NCBI GenBank assembly: GCA_937926975.1
Contig: CALBCJ010000011.1
Coordinates: 1 to 64,000 of the forward strand
Origin: an uncultured Propionibacteriaceae bacterium
Lineage (GTDB): Bacteria; Actinomycetota; Actinomycetes; Propionibacteriales; Propionibacteriaceae
Length of the DNA: 64,000 bases
Reading direction: 5' to 3'
How positions within the stretch are numbered: position 1 is the stretch's first letter; every line of letters starts with the position of its first letter. Made by a program: the position numbers and the translations under genes. The notes beneath the pieces are model-generated. The model worked only from the letters and a program-made list of their open reading frames with translations. It did not search any database and was not told the DNA's origin. Positions 34,613 to 43,168 of the stretch are shown one piece after another.

Positions 34613-35224
34613 TCAGACCTCGGGTGATCCAGCACCACTAAGCGCAGCGATTCGGTGCAGAGTTGACCAGGCGCTGAGCGGCTCGAAGCCGGCGGCCAGG
34701 TGACGGGCGCGCAGACCCGGCTCGGCCCGGTACAGGTCCAGCCAGCGGCGCAGCAGCACTCGCAGCGGCTTGCGTCCGGTCCGCAGGTCCCGCCTGGCGC
34801 GGAACCAGAAGCTCAGCAGCCGGGGCCGGTCCAGCCAGATCCCGGACACGTCGAGGCCGGCGGCCCGGGCCGGGACCAGCAGCTCGATGGCGAAGATCCC
34901 CTCGGCGACCAGCACCGTACGCTCACCCGGGGTGGTCAGGGTGATGGTCTGCTGACCGACCCGGCGGCTCTGGCCGATGTCGTACGCGGGGACCGTGGCA
35001 GTGCCGGTCGCCAGCAGCTCCTGGACCGCGGCCAGCGCCCCAGCCCCGTCCCAGGTGCCGGGATGGTCCCAGTCGATGGCGTAGTCCAGCCGCGGGAGAC
35101 CCGGCTCGTCGTAGTCGCGGTAGAAGTCGTCGAGGCGGAACCGGGTGGCTCCCGACAGCCGCGCGACGCGGGACTTGCCGCTGCCTGACGGCCCGGCCAG
35201 CAGAACCACCCGGGGTGTGGTCAC
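34613..35224 (-). CDS. Uridine kinase-like P-loop kinase
   Basis: 203 residues. The P-loop LLAGPSGSGKSRVA lies at about 6-19, followed by RLDDFYRDYDEPGLPRLDY, the uridine kinase lid and substrate region (DIGQSRRVG), VLVAEGIFAIEL, and RRDLRTGRK. The family phosphorylates uridine or related nucleosides. The frame is open further upstream, but the GTG at 35224 overlaps the TGA of the phosphohexomutase gene (GTGA), fixing the start. It thus forms a two-gene operon with the mutase. Confidence 0.85.
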   Translation of the reverse strand: MTTPRVVLLAGPSGSGKSRVARLSGATRFRLDDFYRDYDEPGLPRLDYAIDWDHPGTWDGAGALAAVQELLATGTATVPAYDIGQSRRVGQQTITLTTPGERTVLVAEGIFAIELLVPARAAGLDVSGIWLDRPRLLSFWFRARRDLRTGRKPLRVLLRRWLDLYRAEPGLRARHLAAGFEPLSAWSTLHRIAALSGAGSPEV

Positions 35225-36858
35225 AGCCCGAGCGCGGTCGCCATCTCGGAGCGCAGCCGGGCCAGCCGGTCGGCGTGCTCGGCCCGTACGGCTGCCACCT
35301 GCTGTGACTGCTCCGGGCTGGAGCGGACCTCCAGGTAGCACTTGAGCTTCGGCTCGGTCCCCGACGGGCGGACCACCACCCGCAGGCTCTGCCCGCTCAG
35401 CCGGACCCCGTCAGTCGGGGGCAGGTCGCCGCCGGCAGCCAGGTCGTCCACCGTGACCGGCTCGCCCAGCAGGGCGCTCGGCGGCTGCGCCCGCAGCCGG
35501 GCCATGGCGTCGCTGATCAGTGACAGGTCCGCCACCCGGACCGAGAGCTGCGAGGTGGAGTGCAGCCCGTGCTGGCGGGCGATCTGGTCGAGCCGGTCGG
35601 CCAGGGTCAGGCCCTGGGCCTTGAGCTCGGCGGCGAGCCGCAGCAGCCGCAGCGCCGCGGTGATCCCGTCCTTGTCGGGCACGGCGGCCGGGTCGGTGCA
35701 GTAGCCGATCGCCTCCTCGTACCCGTACGCGAGCCCCGGCACCCGGCCGATCCACTTGAAGCCGGTCAGGGTCGGCTGGAACGGCCGGCCGGCAGCCACC
35801 ACCATCCGCTCCAGCAGCGACGACGACACGATCGAGCAGGCGTACACCCCGTCGGCGCCCCGGCGCAGCGCGTCGTCAGCCAGCAGCGCCCCCAGCTCGT
35901 CGCCGGTCAGCATCCGCCACTGCCCGTCGACCACGGCGGCTGCGGCGCAGCGGTCGGCGTCGGGGTCGTTGGCGATGACCACGTCCACCTGGTGCTGGCG
36001 GGCCAGCTCCAGGGCCAGGTCGATCGCGCCGGGCTCCTCCGGGTTGGGGAAGGCGACGGTGGGGAAGCTCGGGTCCGGGTCGTGCTGGGCCGCGACCAGG
36101 TACGGCTCGGGGAAGCCGGCCTGCCCGGCGGCGGCCTCCAGCACCCGGGCACCGACCCCGTGCATCGCCGTGTACACCCAGCTCAGCTCGCGCGGACCAG
36201 GGGCGATGACCGAGGTGGCGCGGGCCACGTACGCGGCGACCAGGTCGTCGCCGACGGTGATGTAGCCGCTGGAGCGGGGCAGCTCGCGTGGCGGCTGCTG
36301 GGCGACGTCGGCGATCTGGGCGGCGATCTCGGCGTCGACCGGCGGCACGATCTGGGAGCCGTCACCCAGGTACACCTTGTAGCCGTTGTCCTGCGGCGGG
36401 TTGTGCGAGGCCGTGACGACGACCCCGGCCACGCAGTGGTAGTGCCCGATTCCGTACGCGACAACCGGGGTCGGCACCGGCCGGTCGGTGAGCAGAGCCT
36501 CGAAGCCCTGGGCGGCGAGGACCTCGGCGGTGTCGCGGGCGAAGTCAGCCGACTTGTACCGGGCGTCGAAGCCGACCAGGACCCGGCCGCCGCCGTGGCC
36601 GTGCTCGGTCAGCCAGCGCCCGAACCCGGCTGCGGCCTGAGAGACCACGACCCGGTTCATCCGGGCCGGCCCGGGGCCGAGTGGCCCGCGCAGCCCGGCG
36701 GTCCCGAACTCCAGCGGCCCGGCGAAGGCGGACTCCAGCTCGGCTCGGGCCGGCTCCTCACCGGCCTCGGCCCGCCGCAGCAGGTCGTCCAGCTGGGCGG
36801 TCGTGTCGGGGTCCAGGTCCTGGTCCCGCCAGGTTGCGGCCTGCGCCAGGTACGGCAT
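35221..36858 (-). CDS. Phospho-sugar mutase (phosphohexomutase)
   Basis: 545 residues of the alpha-D-phosphohexomutase family (phosphoglucomutase or phosphomannomutase). Visible: FGTAGLRGPLGPG (N-terminal), the phosphoserine loop VVTASHNPPQDNGYK, the metal loop IANDPDADRCAAA, the sugar-binding GYEEAIGY, and the phosphate-binding VRPSGTEPKLKCYLE. The ATG at 36858 has AAGGAG before it; the long open frame further upstream belongs to another strand's gene. It supplies sugar phosphates for envelope synthesis or carbon storage and overlaps the uridine kinase gene. Confidence 0.94.
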   Translation of the reverse strand: MPYLAQAATWRDQDLDPDTTAQLDDLLRRAEAGEEPARAELESAFAGPLEFGTAGLRGPLGPGPARMNRVVVSQAAAGFGRWLTEHGHGGGRVLVGFDARYKSADFARDTAEVLAAQGFEALLTDRPVPTPVVAYGIGHYHCVAGVVVTASHNPPQDNGYKVYLGDGSQIVPPVDAEIAAQIADVAQQPPRELPRSSGYITVGDDLVAAYVARATSVIAPGPRELSWVYTAMHGVGARVLEAAAGQAGFPEPYLVAAQHDPDPSFPTVAFPNPEEPGAIDLALELARQHQVDVVIANDPDADRCAAAAVVDGQWRMLTGDELGALLADDALRRGADGVYACSIVSSSLLERMVVAAGRPFQPTLTGFKWIGRVPGLAYGYEEAIGYCTDPAAVPDKDGITAALRLLRLAAELKAQGLTLADRLDQIARQHGLHSTSQLSVRVADLSLISDAMARLRAQPPSALLGEPVTVDDLAAGGDLPPTDGVRLSGQSLRVVVRPSGTEPKLKCYLEVRSSPEQSQQVAAVRAEHADRLARLRSEMATALGL

Positions 36859-36982
36859 CACTGCTCCTTCTCTCGCGCCACCTCCCGGCGCGCGCACCGT
36901 CGGGAACCCTATCCCACCAGCGAGCGGGGGCCGGTCAGGGCCTGGTCTGGCTGGTGGGGTGACCGGTGTCCGCGTCGGCGCC

Positions 36983-37783
36983 CTAGTCGGAGCCAGAGCC
37001 GGCGGGCTCGCCCTGGTCGTCGCCGGCAGGGTCGCTGTCGGCCGGGTCGCCCTGGTCGTCGTCGGCGGGCTCGCCCTGGTCGTCGCCGGCAGGGTCGTCC
37101 TGGACGGAGTCCTTGGGGTCACGGGCCGGCTCAGCCAGCCCGTCCTGGCCAGAGGTCCCGGCTGGCGCCGTGCTGAGGTGGCCCGTGGTGGAGCCGTCGT
37201 CCTCGCTGGTGGGCTCGTCCTCGGCGGTCTCGGTGAGGCCGTCAGCGGTGAGGTCGCCCTCGGCAGTCTCGAAGGGCTCGTCCTGCGACTGGTCGGTCTC
37301 AGCGAGCAGGCCGGCCAGGCCGTCAGGGCCGGCGTCGTCCCACTCCTCGTCGTCCCAGTCCTCGTCCCAGTCCTCAACGTCGGTCACCAGCAGCGGCCGG
37401 TCCGGGTGACGCACCATGTCGGCTGCGACGTACAGGAAGGCGATCCCGACCCCGAGCCAGATCAGCATCATCGCCGTCAGCGACAGCCTCCGCGGGCCCG
37501 GCCCGTACCCGATCACCATCACCACCAGCCCGGCCAGCAGCAGCAGCCCGGCCAGGCCGAACGCCACCTGGAACGGCCAGCGGGCGCCGCGCCAGAGCCG
37601 TCGGCTCCAGGTCATCGACACGATCCCCACCAGGATCGCCGCCACGATCGGCATCTGGGCCAGGTCGAGCAGTGCCCGCTGGGTCGGGGTCTGACCGGAC
37701 CAGCCGGCGAGCAGCATCCCCATTCCCAGCAGCACCAGCGCCGTACAGGCCACGGTTGCCAGCAGCATGGGTCGGTTACGCAT
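36983..37783 (-). CDS. Membrane protein with acidic repeat tail
   Basis: 266 residues. Four hydrophobic segments occupy the first 125 residues (LLATVACTALVLLGMGMLLA, MPIVAAILVGIVSM, FGLAGLLLLAGLVVMVIGY, LSLTAMMLIWLGVGIAFLYV). The rest is hydrophilic and highly acidic, ending in imperfect repeats of the unit Asp-Pro-Ala-Gly-Asp-Asp-Gln-Gly-Glu. No family is recognised. It parallels the Ser-Asp-rich protein at 27963, though the repeat units differ. It is transcribed in the same direction as the mutase, 124 bases upstream of it. Confidence 0.7.
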   Translation of the reverse strand: MRNRPMLLATVACTALVLLGMGMLLAGWSGQTPTQRALLDLAQMPIVAAILVGIVSMTWSRRLWRGARWPFQVAFGLAGLLLLAGLVVMVIGYGPGPRRLSLTAMMLIWLGVGIAFLYVAADMVRHPDRPLLVTDVEDWDEDWDDEEWDDAGPDGLAGLLAETDQSQDEPFETAEGDLTADGLTETAEDEPTSEDDGSTTGHLSTAPAGTSGQDGLAEPARDPKDSVQDDPAGDDQGEPADDDQGDPADSDPAGDDQGEPAGSGSD

Positions 37784-37936
37784 CCCGGCAGGATAGTCGG
37801 GCCGCCGAGGGGCCAGGGGGTGGTTCCGGGTTTCTCGCCACAGCAGAGAGCCCGGGCACGGCGGGTCAGGATGGCGAGAGGGGACCCGGGTGGCGACTGC
37901 CGGGCTCTGGTCGCGGGGCTCGGCTGCCGGGCCGGC

Positions 37937-38947
37937 TCAGCCCTCCACGTCGAGCAGCTCGGCGTACGCGGCCTCGACCGGCAGCACGTCGGGACGCAGC
38001 GCGCGCAGCACCGGCTGGCGCAGGGTGCCCGACTCGGAGCGGGTGAGGTAGCGGATCTGGACGCACAGCAGCGGCTCGACCCACGTTGTACGGCGGACCT
38101 CCGGCCCTTCAGGGCGCGGGTCGAAGGGGCAGGTGGGCCGCTCGGTCTCGCGCAGCACCTGCAGCAGGTCCCGGCGCTGCGCCAGCGACAGCCCCGACCC
38201 GACCCGGGCCAGCGGGTACAGCACCGGGTCAGACTCAAAGGTGGGCTCGTCGGCGGCGTGCCCGACCCAGACCGAGCCGAGCCGGCTCGGGGTGTCGGTC
38301 TCGGGCACCCAGCCCCCGATCACCCCGACCAGCTCGGTGGTGTGCGGCACCTTCAGCCAGTCGCTGCTGCGGACCCCCGGCTGGTACACCGAGCTTCGCC
38401 GCTTGCTCATCACCCCTTCCAGCCGGGCGTCCCGGGTGGCCTGGGCCAGCAGGTCGCCGTCGTCGTGCTGCGGCGAGGGCTGCCAGCACGGCCGGCCCAG
38501 GTGCAGGCTCGTGGTCTCGGCCAGGTCCAGCGAGTCGAGCAGCTCTCGGCGCTGGGCCAGCGGCAGCCCGACCAGGTCCTGCCCCTGCAGCCGCAGCAGG
38601 TCGAAGACCAGGTACGTGACCGGCCGGGTCCTCGACAAGAGCTGGGTTCGGTCGGGGTCACGCACGTGCATCCGGTGCGCGATCGCCTGCAGCGTCGGTC
38701 GCCCGTCCGGTGCCATGGCCACCACCTCGCCGTCGACGAGGAGGTCTCCGGGGAGGCCACCCAGGCTGGCGACGATCTCGGGGTAGGCGACGGTGACGTC
38801 CAGCTCGGTCCGGTTGAGCAGCCGCAGCTGCCCGCCGGACCGGTCGGCCATCACCCGTACGCCGTCCCACTTCACCTCATGGACCCACTCCTCACCGGTC
38901 GGCGGGCGGCCAGGAGTCGGAGTCGGGACGGCAAGCATCGGACGCAT
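37937..38947 (-). CDS. ATP-dependent DNA ligase (LigC-like)
   Basis: A 336-residue ligase of the LigC/LigD type. The nucleotidyl lysine motif is EVKWDGVRVM near 24-33, followed by LLVDGEVVAM (motif III/IV), LVFDLLRLQGQ, LEGVMSKRRSS (motif IV) and SSDWLKVP (motif V). A C-terminal OB-fold is indicated by VRRTTWVEPLLCVQIRYLTR. Such enzymes work in base-excision repair or non-homologous end joining. No polymerase, nuclease or Ku gene is beside it. The 177 bases to the next gene show nothing recognisable. Confidence 0.93.
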   Translation of the reverse strand: MRPMLAVPTPTPGRPPTGEEWVHEVKWDGVRVMADRSGGQLRLLNRTELDVTVAYPEIVASLGGLPGDLLVDGEVVAMAPDGRPTLQAIAHRMHVRDPDRTQLLSRTRPVTYLVFDLLRLQGQDLVGLPLAQRRELLDSLDLAETTSLHLGRPCWQPSPQHDDGDLLAQATRDARLEGVMSKRRSSVYQPGVRSSDWLKVPHTTELVGVIGGWVPETDTPSRLGSVWVGHAADEPTFESDPVLYPLARVGSGLSLAQRRDLLQVLRETERPTCPFDPRPEGPEVRRTTWVEPLLCVQIRYLTRSESGTLRQPVLRALRPDVLPVEAAYAELLDVEG

Positions 38948-39124
38948 GGGAGAAGTGTGCTGGATGCGGGCCGGTTCGTGACCGCCGCCGCCTGCACAGC
39001 AGCGGGCAGACTCGCCGCAGCCCTGGGCAGAACGTGCCGTACCCGGGCTTCTCGTCCGCTGTCAGGCTGTGGCAGAGCGCGGTCGCGGTCGGAACCGGTC
39101 GGGGGCGTACCGGCTGCTGCGCCG

Positions 39125-40180
39125 CTACGACTGGATCTGAGGCGGTTCGGCCAGCCAGGCGTCGACCTCGGCCAGCCAGGCCTGCCGACGGGTGGGCGGG
39201 GCGAGCGAGGCCCGGATCGAGCAGCGGGCCAGGTGCGCCAGCTCGGCGTCGCTCAGCCCGTGCACCTCGCGGGCGATCCGGTACTGGTCGGTGAGCCGGG
39301 AGACGAAGAGCATCGGGTCGTCGGCGCCCAGCGCCACCGTGGCGCCGGCGTCGAGCAGGGTCCGCAGCGGCACGTCGAGCAGGTCCTCGTACACGCCGAG
39401 GTGCACGTTGCTGGTCGGGCAGACCTCGAGCGCGACCCCGCGGGAGACGATCTCGTCGAGGAGCTCTGGGTCCTCACTGGCGCGGACCCCGTGCCCGATC
39501 CGGCTGGGCTGCAGCGCGGCCAGGATCCGCCAGATGTGCTCCGGCCCGGCCAGCTCGCCGCCGTGCGGGACCCCGGGCAGCCCGGCCCGGCGGGCGATCT
39601 GGAAGGCGTGCTCCCAGTCCTCGGTGACTCCGGCGTGCTCGTCGTTGGACAGCCCGAAGGCCACCACCTCGCCCGGTCCGTCGCCGGCGTAGCGGGCCGC
39701 CAGCCGGGCCAGGGTCTGGGCGTCGAGAGGGTTGCCGCGCCGCGACGCGGCGACGATCACGGCCACCTCGACCGGGCCGGAGGCCGAGACCCGGCGGGCC
39801 TCGTCGAGCACGATCTCCAGCGCCGCGGCCAGGCCCCCCACGTACGGGGCGTAGCTGGTCGGGTCGACCTGTACCTCAAGGCGGCGGCAGCCCTCCCGGG
39901 CGTCGTTCGCGGCCGCGGCCTGCACCACCCGTCGCATCGCGTGCTCGCTGGCGACGACCAGGCGGGCCATGTCGTACGAGCGCTGAAAGCGGAACCAGCC
40001 GCGGGTGGTGGCCGGAACCGACAGCGCCTCGGTGTCGAGCAGGTGCTCGGGCAGCTCGATCCCGGCCTCGGCGGCCAGCTCGGCCAGGGTCGCTGCGTCC
40101 AGAGAGCCGGTGAAGTGCAGGTGCAGGTGCGCCTTGGGCAGCAGGTCGAGGTCTCGTCCGGTACCCGCCGCGCTCACCAC
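39125..40180 (-). CDS. Adenosine deaminase family protein
   Basis: About 351 residues. Metal and catalytic residues of the adenosine/AMP deaminase fold: HLHLHFTGSL (HxH), VPHGGELAG (His and Glu), RIGHGVRA, EVCPTSNVHLG, and ALGADDPMLF (Asp-Asp). Deaminates adenosine to inosine for purine salvage. The true start is one of two adjacent GTG codons (40180 or 40177); the first lies six bases after a CACAGT box. It is divergent from the LacI-family gene, with about 200 bases between. Confidence 0.9.
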   Translation of the reverse strand: MVSAAGTGRDLDLLPKAHLHLHFTGSLDAATLAELAAEAGIELPEHLLDTEALSVPATTRGWFRFQRSYDMARLVVASEHAMRRVVQAAAANDAREGCRRLEVQVDPTSYAPYVGGLAAALEIVLDEARRVSASGPVEVAVIVAASRRGNPLDAQTLARLAARYAGDGPGEVVAFGLSNDEHAGVTEDWEHAFQIARRAGLPGVPHGGELAGPEHIWRILAALQPSRIGHGVRASEDPELLDEIVSRGVALEVCPTSNVHLGVYEDLLDVPLRTLLDAGATVALGADDPMLFVSRLTDQYRIAREVHGLSDAELAHLARCSIRASLAPPTRRQAWLAEVDAWLAEPPQIQS

Positions 40181-40307
40181 TCGACAACTGTGGCACAGTG
40201 GCCTGCCCGGCCTCACCACGCCGGTGCGCCCACGGCGCCAGGAGCCTTCGGCCGGAGGCGCCGTCCCCGGTCTGGACGAAGGTCTCGTCACCTCGTCGCG
40301 CCCAACC

Positions 40308-40336
40308 GAAACTCGCGCTGCGAGCTTCGCAAGCTC
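40308..40336. promoter_or_regulatory. Candidate LacI-family operator
   Basis: GAGCTTCGCAAGCTC (40322-40336) is a perfect palindrome around CGC. It ends six bases before the TACTCT -10 box (40343-40348) of the lacI-type gene, so it would overlap the -35 region. A second inverted repeat, with nine-base arms at 40308-40316 and 40320-40328 and one mismatch, overlaps it. Position suggests autoregulation. Confidence 0.6.
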
Positions 40337-40381
40337 AGACCGTACTCTGGTCGCCAGCAGCGGGCGTACGGAGGGAGCGGC

Positions 40382-41383
40382 ATGGTCAGGCCCCGGGTGA
40401 CGATCGCCCAGATCGCCGACGAGGCTGGGGTCTCCCTGCCCACGGTGTCGAAGGTGCTCAACGGCCGCTCCGACGTCTCGGCCGAGACCCGCGCCAAGGT
40501 GGAGCGGCTGATGCGCCACCACGGCTACCGGCGGCAGCGGACGTCCGGTGTCTCGTCGTCGCCGATGGTGGATCTGGTCTTCCACGACCTCGGCAGCCCC
40601 TGGGCGGTGGAGCTGATCCGGGGGGTGGAGGCCGAGGCTGACCGGCAGGGGGTCGAGGTCGTGATCACCGAGACCGGAGCCGGCCGGGCCCCGCAGCAGG
40701 GCTGGGTCGACTCGGTGCTGCGCCGCAAGCCGGCCGGGGTAGTGCTGGTGATGTCCGGCCTGGTGGCCGAGCAGCGGGCCCGTCTGGAGGCGCGCCGGAT
40801 CCCGTACGTGACGGTCGACCCGCAGGGCGACGACCCGGGCGGCCCGTCGATCGGGTGTGCCAGCTTCCGGGGCGGCTACCTCGCCACCCGGCACCTGCTG
40901 GAGCTGGGGCACCGGCGGGTCGCCACCATCACCGGGCCGACCGGCGCGCTGGCCTCCCGGCTGCGGCTGGCCGGCTACCGGGAGGCGCTGACCGAGGCTG
41001 GGGTCCCGGTGACCGAGGAGCTGGTCCGCCCGGGGGCCTGGGGCTTCCCCGACGGGTACGCGGAGGGCCAGGCCCTGCTAGGGCTGCCCCAGCCGCCGAC
41101 GGCGGTCTTCGCCGGCTCTGACCTGCAGGCGATGGGGGTGGTCCGGGCGGCCGCTGACCAGGGGCTGCGGGTGCCTGACGACATCTCGGTGGTGGGCTTC
41201 GACGACCTGCCGCTGGTGCAGTGGCTGAACCCGCCGCTGACGACGGTCCGCCAGCCGCTGGTGGAGATGGCCGAGACCGCCACCCGGATGGTGCTGCAGC
41301 TGAGCCGAGGTGAGCAGCCGCCAGCGACCAGCCTGGAGCTGGCGGTCGAGCTGGTGGTGCGGGCCTCCACGGCCCCCGCCTGA
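40382..41383 (+). CDS. LacI-family transcriptional regulator
   Basis: 333 residues. The N-terminal helix-turn-helix and hinge are clear: VTIAQIADEAGVSLPTVSKVLNGRSDVS. The periplasmic-binding-protein-like sensor domain follows (GPTGALASRLRLAGYREAL, AVFAGSDLQAMGVVRAA, DISVVGFDDLPLVQWLNPPLTTV). The ATG at 40382 has GGAGGGAG before it; an extremely long open frame upstream on this strand is not coding. A palindrome in its promoter is the likely operator. Neighbouring xylulokinase suggests it senses a pentose such as xylose, which is inference. Confidence 0.94.
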   Translation: MVRPRVTIAQIADEAGVSLPTVSKVLNGRSDVSAETRAKVERLMRHHGYRRQRTSGVSSSPMVDLVFHDLGSPWAVELIRGVEAEADRQGVEVVITETGAGRAPQQGWVDSVLRRKPAGVVLVMSGLVAEQRARLEARRIPYVTVDPQGDDPGGPSIGCASFRGGYLATRHLLELGHRRVATITGPTGALASRLRLAGYREALTEAGVPVTEELVRPGAWGFPDGYAEGQALLGLPQPPTAVFAGSDLQAMGVVRAAADQGLRVPDDISVVGFDDLPLVQWLNPPLTTVRQPLVEMAETATRMVLQLSRGEQPPATSLELAVELVVRASTAPA

Positions 41384-41484
41384 GGCAGCGGCCGGGAGCG
41401 CCTGGCTGGCCAGCAGGGTCTCTGCCTGGTGCAGGTCTGCCGGCGTGGTCTGACCCCTGCCGTACATTGGCCTCGGCGGTGTAG

Positions 41485-41667
41485 GTTCGGCCATGGTTTG
41501 CGGGTGAGTTTCGCAAGTACCGGGTGGTGGAGCCTGGTGAGATGGTGGTCCGGGTGGGCACCAGCTCGACCGGCCTGCCGCTGCGGGCGGGCTTCACCCT
41601 GACCGGTGCGCTGCGCCGGGTCGGCGAGGGCCGGGTGCTGGTCCCCACCGTGGTCGTCGAGGACTGA
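41485..41667 (+). pseudogene. Remnant of GH3 glycosidase C-terminus
   Basis: The frame just after a TAG at 41482 reads WFAGEFRKYRVVEPGEMVVR, then VGTSSTGLPLRAGFTLTG, and stops at 41667. This matches the C-terminal fibronectin-like domain of GH3 beta-glucosidases/xylosidases (VEPGE...VGTSS...FTLTG). The roughly 700 upstream residues are missing, and no start codon is suitable. It lies between lacI and xylB, so a sugar-polymer utilisation cluster has probably lost its glycosidase by deletion. It overlaps the possible second operator at 41506-41520. Confidence 0.65.
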
Positions 41668-41679
41668 AGGAGGTTGGTG

Positions 41680-43113
41680 ATGGCGCTGGTAGCAGGGGTC
41701 GACAGCTCGACCCAGTCGACCAAGGTGCTGGTGGTCGACGCCGAGACCGGCCAGGTGGTACGGGAGGGAGCCGGCTCGCACCCCGACGGCACCGAGTGCC
41801 ACCCCGACCACTGGTGGCAGGCCTTTCAGGAGGCGGCCGCCGCGGCCGGCGGGCTGGACGGTGTGGAGGCGGTCGCGGTCGGCGGCCAGCAGCACGGGAT
41901 GGTGCTGCTTGACGCTGACGGGGAGGTGATCCGCCCGGCCCTGCTGTGGAACGACACCCGCTCCGCCCAGGCTGCCGCCGACCTCACTGACGAGCTCGGG
42001 GTCGACACCTGGGTGGCGGCGACCGGGCTGTCGCTGGTGGCCTCGTTCACGGTCACCAAGCTGCGCTGGATGGCCGACCACGAGCCTGAGCAGGCGGCCC
42101 GGGTCGCGGCCGTCTGCCTGCCGCACGACTGGCTGACCTGGCGGCTGCGGGGTGCGCCGGGGCTGGACGGCCTGGTCACCGACCGCTCAGACGCTTCCGG
42201 GACCGGCTACTTCGACCCGGTCAGCAACGACTACCGCCGGGACCTGCTGGCGTACGCACTGCGCCGCGACAGCGCCGACCAGATCGTGCTGCCGCGGGTG
42301 CTGGGCCCGTCGGAGCTGGCCGGGACCGGAGCGGTGGCGCTCGGTCTGGACGGGGCCGTGGTGGGCCCGGGCTGCGGTGACAACGCCGGCGCGGCCCTGG
42401 GGCTGGGGCTCGGCGCGGGGCAGGGCTCACTGTCGCTGGGGACCTCCTCGGTGGTGGCGACCGTCTCGGACACCCCGGTGCGGGACCGGACTGGCCTGGT
42501 GGCCGGCTTCGCTGACGCGACTGGGCGGTACCTGCCGCTGACCTGCACCATCAACGGCGCCCAGATCATCGACGCCACCTGCACCCTGCTCGGGGTCGAC
42601 TACCGCGGCTTCGACGAGCTGGCCGCCTCGGCTGAGCCGGGGGCCGGCGGGGTCACCTTTGTCCCGCACCTCGGCGGGGAGCGGACCCCGAACCTGCCCG
42701 ACGCCAAGGGCACCCTGGCCGGGCTGACCCAGGCCAACATGACTCCGGCCAACCTGGCCCGGGCCGCGGTCGAGGGGCTGCTGTGCCTGCTGGCGTTCGG
42801 CCTGGAGGCCCAGCGCCAGCTCGGGGTCGACATCGCCAGCGGCTCTCTGGTCGGCGGGGCCGCGAGATCGGCAGTGGTCCGCCGGCTGGCCCCGGCGGTG
42901 CTCGGGATTCCGGTTGAGGTGCCGCCGCCTGGCCAGTACGTGGCGCTCGGCGCGGCCCGGCAGGCGGCCTGGGTGCTGCACGGCGGCGACCAGCCGCCGG
43001 CCTGGCCCCGGCCCGGGGTGGAGCGGCTGCAGGCCGAGCCGACGGGATTCGTCTACCAGCGCTACGCGATGGTCGCCGAGCAGATCGCGAGCCTGGTCAC
43101 CGAGCTGCGCTGA
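41680..43113 (+). CDS. xylB: Xylulokinase
   Basis: 477 residues of the FGGY kinase family, phosphorylating D-xylulose. N-terminal phosphate loop VAGVDSSTQSTKVLVVD; substrate region GGQQHGMVLLD with LLWNDTRS; PHDWLTWRL; C-terminal GCGDNAGAALGLG, LGTSSVVATVS, LVGGAARSAVVRRL. AAGGAGG six bases before the ATG. It lies under the LacI-type regulator and just after the GH3 remnant. No xylose isomerase or transporter is beside it, so the pathway here is incomplete. Confidence 0.93.
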   Translation: MALVAGVDSSTQSTKVLVVDAETGQVVREGAGSHPDGTECHPDHWWQAFQEAAAAAGGLDGVEAVAVGGQQHGMVLLDADGEVIRPALLWNDTRSAQAAADLTDELGVDTWVAATGLSLVASFTVTKLRWMADHEPEQAARVAAVCLPHDWLTWRLRGAPGLDGLVTDRSDASGTGYFDPVSNDYRRDLLAYALRRDSADQIVLPRVLGPSELAGTGAVALGLDGAVVGPGCGDNAGAALGLGLGAGQGSLSLGTSSVVATVSDTPVRDRTGLVAGFADATGRYLPLTCTINGAQIIDATCTLLGVDYRGFDELAASAEPGAGGVTFVPHLGGERTPNLPDAKGTLAGLTQANMTPANLARAAVEGLLCLLAFGLEAQRQLGVDIASGSLVGGAARSAVVRRLAPAVLGIPVEVPPPGQYVALGAARQAAWVLHGGDQPPAWPRPGVERLQAEPTGFVYQRYAMVAEQIASLVTELR

Positions 43114-43168
43114 GGCCGTCCGGCCTGGTCCCGGGCTTCTCACGAGGCTCGACCGGTCCGGGGGAGCC

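Noticed and set aside
38948..39124. Coding remnant between the ligase and adenosine deaminase
   Set aside because: A short plus-strand frame ends RLLRRYDWI, but there is no start, no family and no length.
36803..40381. Very long open frame on the plus strand upstream of the LacI-type gene
   Set aside because: It is a high-GC shadow of the minus-strand membrane protein, ligase and adenosine deaminase genes. Only the part from the ATG at 40382 has protein-like composition.
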